A DNA stretch of 35,090 nt from an uncultured Chthonomonas sp. (GTDB lineage: Bacteria > Armatimonadota > Chthonomonadetes > Chthonomonadales > Chthonomonadaceae): contig CAIJLM010000263.1 in NCBI GenBank assembly GCA_903821495.1, forward strand, positions 1 to 35,090, given 5' to 3'. The position numbers and the translations under genes were made by a program. Positions 1-7,180 of the stretch are shown here, one piece after another (positions within the stretch are counted from its first letter, which is position 1; each line of letters opens with the position of its first letter). The notes beneath the pieces are model-generated. The model saw only the letters and a program-made list of their open reading frames with translations. It was not told the DNA's origin and made no database searches.

Positions 1-98
1 AGAAAGGCATGAGTTGGTCGAAAAAAGGAAGTCGGACGCTCGCCGCGCTCAAAGTCGCAGAACTCAATGGGCAGTGGAACCAACTTTTTGCCGCATAA
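1..98 (+). CDS. C-terminal fragment of a transposase-like protein (5' end outside window)
   Basis: Read from base 3, the frame gives KGMSWSKKGSRTLAALKV followed by AELNGQWNQLFAA and a TAA stop at 96-98. A short 'G-M-x-W-S-K-x-G-x-x-x-L-A-x-L-K/R ... NGxW' tail resembles the extreme C-terminus of several transposase families (ISKra4 / UPF0236-ISLre2-like), from memory of those families. Only about 31 residues are visible, so the exact family and whether the full gene is intact cannot be told. No terminal inverted repeat could be identified between the stop and the next gene. An alternative is the tail of an unrelated protein. Confidence 0.4.
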   Translation, partial: KGMSWSKKGSRTLAALKVAELNGQWNQLFAA

Positions 99-251
99 AT
101 CCAGCCCCACTGTTTGGAGAGGAACAAAGCCTCTTGTGGTATCCTAGAGGTAGGCTGAGGCAGAGGGCGACGTGGTATCTACATGGATACACTATTACCG
201 CTTGCGTAACTACCCCCGCAACCCTAACTCATGCGAGAGGCGCGAAAAACC

Positions 252-1304
252 ATGAAATCTACACACAAAAACGCTCTTTGTCTCCTCTACGCTATGGCGT
301 ATCTCTCTACCCAAGCCATAGCGCAAACCCGCTCGCCTCAGCGCGCCCGCTACGCATTTCAGGTGGCATGGTCGGAGCTACTCCCGCAAGACACACAACT
401 GATAGATGTCGGGCGCATTAAGCACACCGAAGAGAACTACCTCGTCACCCTCTCCGCCTCGCGAACGCCCAAAGACACGCAGAGAACGCTCACCCTCTCT
501 CTTTGGAGCGGAAACCGCTTTATTTCAGAAGGCTCCGCCACCCTCAAAGGCGCGGCGACGGACGCTCTCTTGGTAGGACATTTTCGCACCTCCTTGCCGA
601 ACGCTAGCGCAGAGGGCGTTAATAGCGCAGTAAAGGAGAGCGCGAAAAACGCGCCTCGCACACGCAATATCCAGATTGTGACCTCCGACAGCGTTTTCGA
701 GTGGAGCGGCAAAGGGTTGGAGCGTATTGCGCCTTCACCGATAGGCGTAAAGTTGGGAGTGGCGCGGGGGAAACAGCCGGGCTTAATGATTGCGGGAGTG
801 GGAGATGGCTCTTCGTCTTACGCCTTTGAGGGGGCGAACCTCAATGCCGTCGCCGAATTTACGCCCCCCGCCGAAAACGAGACGTATGCGTTTTACGGAT
901 GCGGGACGCAGGTCTATCCGGGGGCGGAACTTTTGCGAATTGGAGGGGGAGCGCGTTATGTACAGTCTTACTGGAAAAATCTGAACTACTGGATGATTGG
1001 CTACACGCCCGGTAAAATTAGCCCCATACAAGACAATCCCAAAGCCACCATCGGCGATAGCGTCATCCTTCTTATGCCCAGAGCGAGCGGAAACGTGAAG
1101 TCGTTTTGGGCGACCTCCCCAACGGATATGGAGGAGGTGTGGCGAAGCGATGGCTTTCCGGGGCGTATACTGGATGTGCGGGTAGGCGACCCCAAAAACG
1201 ATGGGGCGGACGGCATACTCGTACTCGTCGCGACAAACGAGGAGAAGGAGCGCCGCCTCTATTTCATTCGCAAGGTAGATTTGCTCGCCCCGCGCCGCCC
1301 GTAG
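252..1304 (+). CDS. Secreted protein of unknown function with a C-terminal VCBS-like motif
   Basis: I do not recognise a named family. The ATG at 252 is preferred over one at 231: GAGAGG lies about 11 bases upstream and the protein then opens with a typical signal peptide (MKSTHK, hydrophobic stretch, ATQAIA-like cleavage region near residues 20-25). The mature part of about 325 residues is rich in beta-strand-like sequence and Gly/Ala. Near the C-terminus GDPKNDGADGILVLVATN resembles a single FG-GAP/VCBS propeller blade with its calcium-loop pattern, and GDGSSSYAFEG earlier may be another degenerate blade. A periplasmic or exported beta-propeller-like role is inference only. Its 3' end overlaps the convergent minus-strand nucleotidyltransferase gene by 41 bases. 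Confidence 0.7.
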   Translation: MKSTHKNALCLLYAMAYLSTQAIAQTRSPQRARYAFQVAWSELLPQDTQLIDVGRIKHTEENYLVTLSASRTPKDTQRTLTLSLWSGNRFISEGSATLKGAATDALLVGHFRTSLPNASAEGVNSAVKESAKNAPRTRNIQIVTSDSVFEWSGKGLERIAPSPIGVKLGVARGKQPGLMIAGVGDGSSSYAFEGANLNAVAEFTPPAENETYAFYGCGTQVYPGAELLRIGGGARYVQSYWKNLNYWMIGYTPGKISPIQDNPKATIGDSVILLMPRASGNVKSFWATSPTDMEEVWRSDGFPGRILDVRVGDPKNDGADGILVLVATNEEKERRLYFIRKVDLLAPRRP

Positions 1305-1899
1305 CGAAGAGGCGCGTCGCCTCCGCGTACTCTGCGGGGGTGTCTATATCGGCGAGTATTGTAGGGCGGGATACGGGAACGGCGAGCGTATCCTCTGCGT
1401 GTCGCGTCATAAGCGTTTTCAGCGTAGCGTCTGGGGGTAGAGCGAGTATCTCCGGTATGCAGGAGGCGCGAAACAGAATGGGATGCCCCCGCTTGCCTTC
1501 GTAGGCGGTCTGAACAATAGAGGCTTCACTACTCTTTTGCGCCTCTATCAGCGCCTTCAAAACCTTAGAAGTGACGAAGGGCTGGTCTCCCAACAGCAAC
1601 AAAAAGCCCTGACAGTTCGTAGGTAGCGCGGCTACTCCCGTCTGAATGGAAGAGAGCATTCCCCCCGCTTCGTAGTCGGAATTGTGGACGACGACAGCCT
1701 TATATGCCTCAAGGATAGGGGCTATCTCCTCCCAGTAGCGTCCGGTTACGACAAAGACAGGCGAAACCTCCGCGACGCTTTGCAGGACTTCAAGGAGATG
1801 GGCGAGCAGAGGCTTTCCGTCGAATAGGAGCGTCTGCTTGCAGGTTCCCATGCGTTGAGACATTCCGGCGGCGAGAATAATGGCGGGTAGCGAGGACAT
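1264..1899 (-). CDS. MobA/MocA-like nucleotidyltransferase
   Basis: The 211-residue protein has the signature of the MobA-like NTP transferase domain: LAAGMSQRMGTCKQTLLF at residues 10-27 (nucleotide-binding loop with the conserved Lys), LLLGDQPFV (metal-binding Asp region), GHPILF and a C-terminal DIDTPAEY. These features fit MocA, which transfers CMP from CTP to molybdopterin in building the cytosine-dinucleotide cofactor of xanthine-dehydrogenase-type enzymes. No molybdenum hydroxylase lies in the window, so the substrate is unproven and another sugar- or cofactor-nucleotidyltransferase role is possible. It is the last gene of a minus-strand chain, 11 bases after the preceding stop, with no clear ribosome binding site of its own, which suggests translational coupling. 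It converges on and overlaps the secreted-protein gene. Confidence 0.85.
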   Translation of the reverse strand: MSSLPAIILAAGMSQRMGTCKQTLLFDGKPLLAHLLEVLQSVAEVSPVFVVTGRYWEEIAPILEAYKAVVVHNSDYEAGGMLSSIQTGVAALPTNCQGFLLLLGDQPFVTSKVLKALIEAQKSSEASIVQTAYEGKRGHPILFRASCIPEILALPPDATLKTLMTRHAEDTLAVPVSRPTILADIDTPAEYAEATRLFATGGAGRANLPCE

Positions 1900-1910
1900 G
1901 GGTTAGCGTC

Positions 1911-2519
1911 TTAACTGCGCTCAGACTGGGCGCTGGCGTACTGTGAACACTCGGCGCAAACACTCTCCAACGCGCCGAGCAGTTCCGGTAAATCGTCTGT
2001 TGTATACAGTCCTGATTCCAGAACCGCCCCTCCGAACGACCATCTATAAAACTGCCAAACCTGCCCGTTGCTCACGATACCCAGAACGCTGTGGCGGAGG
2101 TTGTCTTGCAGGTTATTCCAGTGGCAAGCGTACATCTCCGAAAGACACTGCGCCCTACCCTGCAAAAAGTCATCGCGTTTCGCTTCCGCAACGCATAACA
2201 AAGGGGTCGCAGCATAAGCCCGCTTTGGCGTGATAAGGTAGTCGGCAATCCCTGTCAATTCGTTAGTTTCCAGAACGGCGGCTTTCCAGACCTTCAAATT
2301 GGTGTAGCGAGGGACAATTTCGGCGAACAGAGCGTCCATGAGAAGGGTTTTCGCCTGTTCGGTGGTCTGTAGGTCGAACGATTTGAGCCGCTGAAGATTC
2401 TCTTGAAGCGTAGGGCTTGGCGGGCAGGGCGCGGCGTTGATTTGCCAAGGGGTAAACTCCTCTACGGACACCAACCTTAAAGCCTCTTTGAGTGTCAATC
2501 CTGAATACTTGCGTCTCAT
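1911..2519 (-). CDS. PD-(D/E)XK nuclease-like protein
   Basis: A 202-residue soluble protein. The centre carries GIADYLITPKR followed about 15 residues later by LLCVAEAKRDDF and then QCLSEM. The Asp of GIADY and the EAK triad match the D...ExK layout of the PD-(D/E)XK nuclease fold, and the downstream Gln/Glu helix with conserved YACHWNN is like small single-domain members common in cyanobacteria and related phyla. IVSNGQVWQFYRW follows as a strand pair typical of this group. The family is often annotated hypothetical and its substrate is unknown. It may be a domesticated or mobile nuclease rather than a housekeeping protein. It lies 20 bases after the YkgJ-like gene and 11 before the nucleotidyltransferase, so it is probably co-transcribed. 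Confidence 0.65.
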   Translation of the reverse strand: MRRKYSGLTLKEALRLVSVEEFTPWQINAAPCPPSPTLQENLQRLKSFDLQTTEQAKTLLMDALFAEIVPRYTNLKVWKAAVLETNELTGIADYLITPKRAYAATPLLCVAEAKRDDFLQGRAQCLSEMYACHWNNLQDNLRHSVLGIVSNGQVWQFYRWSFGGAVLESGLYTTDDLPELLGALESVCAECSQYASAQSERS

Positions 2520-2539
2520 TGCTAATGCCTTTTCTAAAG

Positions 2540-3070
2540 TTAGCGTCGCCTACGAAACCTAAACTGCTCTTTGAGGGATTCCCATACATTGAAGACGATA
2601 GGGCACTCCTCCACTCGCTGTATCATGGCGAGAGTGCGAGAACGAAACTCGTCTTTGTGGAGATAGGGGTAGCCGCGACAGACATCCGGTCGATGCTCGT
2701 AGACGGTGCAGAGGTTGTTCTCCAAAAATGGGCAGGGCTTAGAGACGATGTGCTTGAAGGTTCCCTCAAAGTCTTTGGTCTCTGCAACGTACCGCTCTGT
2801 AAAATCGCCTACGCTCATTTCAAGATGTTGCGCAAGCCGCTCAATGTCCTCCTCCTCTAAATTGATAGTGAGGACTTTACAGCAGTTGGCGCAGGTTTTG
2901 CAGTCTATCTGGCTCCAAACCCTCTCCGTAGTTTTGTGTACAACGCGGTCAATTTCGCTACTCTCCCTGTCACTCATTTTCAGGAACGTTCGGAAGCGAA
3001 AGTCCTCGTTCTCGTTTCGCTTGGCAGTGCGTTGAATGACCTTTATGTCCCGTATTAGCGAGTCTGGCAT
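2540..3070 (-). CDS. YkgJ-type cysteine-cluster protein (metal/Fe-S binding)
   Basis: The 176-residue protein shows the cysteine pattern of the YkgJ / zinc- or iron-chelating domain (PF03692): CKTCANCCKVL in the first half, then CPFLENNLCTVYEHRPDVCRGYP, and a further Cys in EECPIVF. Members bind a metal or Fe-S cluster; their biochemical role is generally not established. The start at 3070 is supported by GGGAG eight bases upstream, embedded in the last codons of the oxidoreductase gene (5-base gap), implying tight translational coupling. The N-terminus is rich in charged residues and shows no signal peptide, so the protein is probably cytoplasmic. Confidence 0.85.
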   Translation of the reverse strand: MPDSLIRDIKVIQRTAKRNENEDFRFRTFLKMSDRESSEIDRVVHKTTERVWSQIDCKTCANCCKVLTINLEEEDIERLAQHLEMSVGDFTERYVAETKDFEGTFKHIVSKPCPFLENNLCTVYEHRPDVCRGYPYLHKDEFRSRTLAMIQRVEECPIVFNVWESLKEQFRFRRRR

Positions 3071-3075
3071 GGTTT

Positions 3076-4053
3076 TTACTCCCTCAATAGCCCCTGCGCG
3101 AGTATCTTCTCGGCTATCTCCATCGTTTTTACCGCATCTCCGAAGTGAGAAGGCGGCAGAGTTTTGGCGCGTACTCCGTCTATAAAATGACGGTTTTTCG
3201 CCTGAAAGCCGCCGTATACATAGAGGTCTTCGCTTCCGGCTACTTCGCGGGTATCGTACAAAACCCCTTGCGTGTCTCCATCCGCATAGAGAACTCCCCT
3301 GCCCTCGTGTTCCGCCTCCGCGCAGATACCGTGCGCGTGCATCTGAACCCGGAAAACGCGCCGACCGCTCGTCCAGCTATTGATGAGTAGCCCCGTCGAG
3401 TCGTTCTCGAAAGTCAGCATCACCGCGAAGAAGTTGATGTCGGGCGTTCCTAGCCGGCGTGTGACGCTCTCAATGCGCTTCACCTCGCCGCCGCACATCC
3501 AGCGTAGGGTGTCTATCGCGTGTACGCCGTCGTCCATCATGTGGTCACGCGCCCCCAGAAAAGGCTCCGGCAGGCACTTGTAGAACTCGCAAACGGCGTG
3601 GTCTATGGCTCCCCGCAGTTTGCAGGCTTCGTGGAGTTGCACGACCATGGGGCAGGAGCGGCGCTGAAAACTGACCTGCGTGACGCAATCGTGTTTTTCG
3701 GCGAGGTGGGCGAGCACCCGCGCCTGATGCAGGTTCAGCCCCATCGGCTTCTCAATGTAGAGGCTCAAGCCCTGCTCTAAGCACCATGTCCAGACGGGGT
3801 ACATCTGGTCGGGGTTGCCTATCGCATACACCGCGTCGGGCGCAACCTCCTCTATCATCTGGCGGTAAGTGGTCAGACTTGTTGCAGGGTAGCGACGCTC
3901 CACGCGGTACTTGTCGGCGGTGGCGTGGAGGCGGGGCGCGTTCAGGTCGCATATCGCGGCTATCTCCACATCGTCGAAGGAGGCGAGCGAGGGGTAGTGG
4001 ACGCTGTTCGCCATGCTTCCCGCGCCTATCATTGCGACTCGTGTTTTCTTCAT
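3076..4053 (-). CDS. Gfo/Idh/MocA-family oxidoreductase
   Basis: At 325 residues this is the usual length of the family. The N-terminal Rossmann fold opens with VAMIGAGSMA (glycine-rich dinucleotide loop, residues 6-15), with ICDLN after the second strand supplying the ribose-binding acidic residue. EKPMG at 101-105 is the conserved EKP motif containing the catalytic-region Lys. DDGVHAIDTLRW at 174-185 matches the conserved G(x)H-x-x-D element of the substrate pocket. Such enzymes oxidise or reduce sugars, inositols and related polyols with NAD(P); the substrate cannot be read from sequence here. It lies 21 bases after the VWA gene and 5 before the YkgJ-like gene. Its own ribosome binding site is weak. 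Confidence 0.9.
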   Translation of the reverse strand: MKKTRVAMIGAGSMANSVHYPSLASFDDVEIAAICDLNAPRLHATADKYRVERRYPATSLTTYRQMIEEVAPDAVYAIGNPDQMYPVWTWCLEQGLSLYIEKPMGLNLHQARVLAHLAEKHDCVTQVSFQRRSCPMVVQLHEACKLRGAIDHAVCEFYKCLPEPFLGARDHMMDDGVHAIDTLRWMCGGEVKRIESVTRRLGTPDINFFAVMLTFENDSTGLLINSWTSGRRVFRVQMHAHGICAEAEHEGRGVLYADGDTQGVLYDTREVAGSEDLYVYGGFQAKNRHFIDGVRAKTLPPSHFGDAVKTMEIAEKILAQGLLRE

Positions 4054-4074
4054 TTGGGGTGGTTTTTCTCCTTC

Positions 4075-5370
4075 TTAGATACGGTAGGCGTTTCTCGGCT
4101 GCGGCGCGTCCGTCGGGATTACAGGTTCGGCAGGCTCAACTACATCGGGGTTAATATCTAGCATCGAGAAACTCTCCGAAATCTCCGCCAACTCCGCGTT
4201 AGGCTGAGGAAGAACCATCACGGTATGCAGTTTCACGCGCTCCTTACAGACGCTCAACCCCGTACTCTCCATAATATGAGCCAACCCATCCGTGATGAGT
4301 AGAACACTGGCTTCAAGGTTCTCGCTCCGCCGCAGGTTGGCTATGTCCTGCACAGCCACCTTTATCGCGTCGTTTATGCCTGTCGCGCTTCCGTTGAAGT
4401 TGGTGGCGAGAATGGTATCCAAAAGAGCGTCTTTTTCGACGATAGTTCGGGCTTGCAAGGGCGACTCCACGATAGAGGGCGACATCTCCTCGGCGAATCG
4501 CCGGAAGAGGTAGCGCGTTTCGCGCTGTCCCATGTTGGCGCGTAGCGTCGCCATAATGACAGAGAGGGCGAGAACTGCGCTTTTCCCGCGCATAGAGGCG
4601 CTGTAGTCCAGCAGAATATAGAGGAGTTGCCCCCCCTTGCCGTCGCTCCCGTCCATATCAATGGGTATAGGAACCGCTTTCCGCACTTCGAGAGTCATAC
4701 GCCTTTCGATACGCTCAAATTCAAGGCGTTGTTTGATGTTATGGCGTATGGGGATAAGGATTTCGCCCCTCGCGCAACGGTCTACGAGTACCTCCGGGGG
4801 CAGTATCTGGTCGAGCATTCGCCCCTGCCACACCTCATAGATACCTTTCGCCGGGCGCATGGTGAGCGAAGAGAGCGGAAGGTCGCGCCATGTTTCGCAC
4901 GGAATGAAGAGAGTGACATCACGCGCTTCGCGGACAACCTGCTCTCGCATGAGCGTCTCTTGTCCTGTCGCCGTATCGCCCCGCTCCCCGCCCGCTAGCA
5001 CCTTTGAAACATGAAGCCAAGGGGGATTTTGCTCTAGCAGGTAGCGCATCAGGCGCTCAACGTGGTTTCTATCGGAGAAGAAATCGCTTTCAGGAAGGCG
5101 GAAGTTCGCGGCGACAGTCGCTAACTTGCCCACATCCTGTAGGTCTCGATGACGTTGGAGGAGTCTGTCTATATCGGAGGGGGAGAGTTTGGCGGGACCG
5201 CTTCGCTTACCGACGCGGATATGCCAAGGGCGCAGTTGGCGGCTCTTGCGGGAAGACGCAAACATCTCGCTGAGAAGCGCTAGCCACGCCTTCAACAGCT
5301 CCCAGTAGGGCTTCAGTATCTCCTTTAGCCCAACTCTGCGAACAGATTTATGCGTTTTGTTTCCGTTCAC
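4075..5370 (-). CDS. VWA-domain (MIDAS) protein
   Basis: The 431-residue protein ends in a von Willebrand A domain. LLYILLDYSASMRGK carries the DxSxS metal site (D255, S257, S259); NFNGSATGINDAI supplies the MIDAS Thr, and VLLITDGLAHI the later Asp. The N-terminal 240 residues include a basic, Arg-rich segment and no membrane helix, so it is likely cytoplasmic. The layout recalls ViaA-like proteins that act with MoxR-type AAA+ ATPases, but no MoxR gene is in the window. The start is GTG at 5370, chosen because GGGGGA lies five bases upstream. It begins 34 bases after the mdh stop and heads a chain into the oxidoreductase. Partner and function are unknown. Confidence 0.85.
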   Translation of the reverse strand: MNGNKTHKSVRRVGLKEILKPYWELLKAWLALLSEMFASSRKSRQLRPWHIRVGKRSGPAKLSPSDIDRLLQRHRDLQDVGKLATVAANFRLPESDFFSDRNHVERLMRYLLEQNPPWLHVSKVLAGGERGDTATGQETLMREQVVREARDVTLFIPCETWRDLPLSSLTMRPAKGIYEVWQGRMLDQILPPEVLVDRCARGEILIPIRHNIKQRLEFERIERRMTLEVRKAVPIPIDMDGSDGKGGQLLYILLDYSASMRGKSAVLALSVIMATLRANMGQRETRYLFRRFAEEMSPSIVESPLQARTIVEKDALLDTILATNFNGSATGINDAIKVAVQDIANLRRSENLEASVLLITDGLAHIMESTGLSVCKERVKLHTVMVLPQPNAELAEISESFSMLDINPDVVEPAEPVIPTDAPQPRNAYRI

Positions 5371-5390
5371 GTCTCCCCCTCTTCACTTGG

Positions 5391-5406
5391 AACGCGACAG
5401 CGCGTT
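5391..5406 (-). other. Short hairpin over the mdh stop codon
   Basis: AACGCG at 391-396 and CGCGTT at 401-406 (last three digits of 5391-5406) form a perfect 6-bp stem with a 4-base loop that includes part of the mdh stop codon. No U-tract follows on the minus strand, so it is not an intrinsic terminator. It could modulate coupling to the VWA gene or be chance. Confidence 0.3.
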
Positions 5407-6361
5407 ACGGAAGCATGGGCGGCTCGAAACCGCGTAGGGCTGTCACGAGTTCACGCACCGAGTCCGCAGACTTGCCTAGAGCCGCAGTCTCGGCTTCCGT
5501 CAGGTCAATCGCCATAATCTCTTCGATACCCGTCGCGCCGATTCGGGCTGGCAGTCCGAGATAGAGATCGTTGATACCGTAACCGCCGCCGTTGTCTCCT
5601 GTAAAGACGGAGACGGGCAGAATACGCTTGCGGTCGTTGATAACCGCGTCTATCATCTGCGCGATAGCGGCGGAGGGGGCGTAGTAGGCGCTTCCCGTTT
5701 TGAGCAGGTTGACAATCTCCGCGCCGCCCTTACGCGCTCTGACAACAATCTCTTCGAGACGGTCGGCGGGTATCAGTTTGGAGACGGGAATACCGCCGAT
5801 GTTCGTGCTACCGATAAGCGGAACCATGTCGTCGCCGTGTCCGCCGAGTACGTAGGCGTTGACCTCCGCCACGCTCACGCCGAGTTCCGCGGCGAGGAAG
5901 GTTCGGAAGCGGGCTGTGTCCAGAATACCCGCCTGCCCGAAGACGCGGTTCGCAGGGAAGCCGCTCTCGTGTAGGGCGATATGGCACATCGCATCGAGCG
6001 GGTTGGTAAGCAGTATCAGAATAGCGTTGGGCGATTTCGCCACCGCGCTCTTCGTCACCTGCGCGACAATTCCCGCGTTGATTTTCAGAAGGTCGTCGCG
6101 GCTCATGCCGGGCTTTCGCGCCATTCCGCTGGTAATGACGATGATGTCCGAGTTTTCGGTCTCGTCCCAACTATTGGTTCCCGTGATTTTCGCGTCGGAG
6201 CCGATGACGGGCATGGCTTCGAGCAAATCAAGGGCTTTGCCCTGCGGCATCCCCTCCACAATGTCGAAAAGAACCACATCTACATCGCCGCGTATGGCGA
6301 GCCAGTGGGCGAGGGTCGAGCCAGTGTTGCCGGCTCCTGCAATCGTAACTTTCTTACGCAT
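5405..6361 (-). CDS. mdh: Malate dehydrogenase (LDH-like type)
   Basis: Oxidises L-malate to oxaloacetate with NAD in the TCA cycle. The 318-residue protein has the full LDH/MDH signature: GAGNTG (9-14) for dinucleotide binding and D33, which points to NAD rather than NADP. The substrate loop ARKPGMSR (81-88, R82 and R88), N120 in [15 protein letters not shown] with D148 and R151, and the catalytic His in GGHGDD (H175) are all present. The Arg in the loop favours malate over lactate. GGAG nine bases before the ATG supports the start. A small hairpin with 6-bp arms overlaps the stop codon. The TCA-cycle isocitrate dehydrogenase gene lies nearby on the same strand, separated by the glycosidase and the ATPase/TOPRIM cassette. 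Confidence 0.95.
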   Translation of the reverse strand: MRKKVTIAGAGNTGSTLAHWLAIRGDVDVVLFDIVEGMPQGKALDLLEAMPVIGSDAKITGTNSWDETENSDIIVITSGMARKPGMSRDDLLKINAGIVAQVTKSAVAKSPNAILILLTNPLDAMCHIALHESGFPANRVFGQAGILDTARFRTFLAAELGVSVAEVNAYVLGGHGDDMVPLIGSTNIGGIPVSKLIPADRLEEIVVRARKGGAEIVNLLKTGSAYYAPSAAIAQMIDAVINDRKRILPVSVFTGDNGGGYGINDLYLGLPARIGATGIEEIMAIDLTEAETAALGKSADSVRELVTALRGFEPPMLP

Positions 6362-6395
6362 GAGCGTATCTCCAATCTAAAAGGTTATTTTTTTG

Positions 6396-6409
6396 CGCGA
6401 AGGTTCGCG
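6396..6409. other. Palindrome between TOPRIM gene and mdh
   Basis: CGCGAA-GG-TTCGCG forms a compact palindrome just 5' of mdh on the minus strand, flanked by an A/T run. On the minus strand the run following the hairpin is A-rich, not U-rich, so it does not qualify as a terminator for the upstream cassette. Operator or chance are both possible. Confidence 0.25.
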
Positions 6410-6426
6410 AAAAGGGTCTTGCAAAT

Positions 6427-7179
6427 CTATAGCGCAGATAGCCGCTCCAACTCGGTGAAGAGGCGGGCGCACTGCGTGAGCGTTCGGGCGCGTTCTGCGC
6501 TGGTCGTCTGTAACAGTCTATAGCCGTCAGTTTTTGTGAAGTTTCCGCCTGTTTTGGTAGTTTCGCGCCGTTCTTTCGCCCAATCTCTAAACAGGTGTTC
6601 AATAGGATTCTTTTCCAGATTTTCCAAGTCGTCTCCTCCATCGTTTAAGGTTGGAGGGTCTGCAAGAGAGAAATAACGCTGGATGTTGTCTAAATCTGTG
6701 AGAAGCCATGTCTCCATCATCACTACCATAAAGCATATAGAGACAGCTGGGTTCTTGCTAAAAGTCGCCCACTGCTCACTATAAGAAGTGTCCGCCTTTA
6801 CTTTTGTGAAGAGGTTAGCGTCATCTTTCACGAACTGCAAGTAATCTATCTCGCCCACGCTATTTAGGGGGAGGCGCTTCAAGGGCTTTTCCGTGTCTAT
6901 CAGTAGGATATACGCCTTGACATCGGAATTCGCTTCCGCTTGAGCCACTTCCGCGAAGAAGTGATTGGACGCGGATTTTCTGCCTCCTGCGGGCGTTACT
7001 TTCAGCGTGCAATCTGACAATTCGGCTTTGCTTAAAAACGCGCGAAACGCCTCTTCTATTCTCATCACTAGAGGGTTTGCAGTAGCATTTCGATTGCCAA
7101 AACGGTTTCTTCCATCGCCGGGAGGAGGGTCAAGCGATTCACTCTGACCGCCCTCGACAAACAGCCATATTGTCGCCAC
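6427..7179 (-). CDS. TOPRIM-like DUF4276-type protein, partner of ATPase
   Basis: A 250-residue protein whose N-terminus reads IWLFVEGGQSES with E9, followed at residues 90-97 by YILLIDTEKP (D95, E97). A Glu in the first strand and a later DxE/DxD match the TOPRIM metal-binding layout, and the 'VEGG...S' opening with a later 'LLxDxE.P' is characteristic of DUF4276-type proteins as I remember them. ICFMVVMMETWLL is the conserved central 'METW' helix of this group. The start is GTG at 7179 with GGAGG six bases upstream, one base after the ATPase stop, so the two proteins are translationally coupled. By analogy with OLD and PARIS pairs it may be the nuclease or effector controlled by the ATPase; that is inference. 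Confidence 0.7.
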   Translation of the reverse strand: MATIWLFVEGGQSESLDPPPGDGRNRFGNRNATANPLVMRIEEAFRAFLSKAELSDCTLKVTPAGGRKSASNHFFAEVAQAEANSDVKAYILLIDTEKPLKRLPLNSVGEIDYLQFVKDDANLFTKVKADTSYSEQWATFSKNPAVSICFMVVMMETWLLTDLDNIQRYFSLADPPTLNDGGDDLENLEKNPIEHLFRDWAKERRETTKTGGNFTKTDGYRLLQTTSAERARTLTQCARLFTELERLSAL

Positions 7180-7180
7180 C

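Noticed and set aside
14-421. Open frame of 135 codons at the left edge
   Set aside because: It overlaps the better-supported secreted-protein gene in another frame, has an Arg-rich, unstructured composition, and lacks a ribosome binding site.
1106-1504. 132-codon plus-strand frame spanning the end of the secreted-protein gene
   Set aside because: It crosses the convergent gene end in another frame, is rich in Gly/Arg/Ser, and has no motif.
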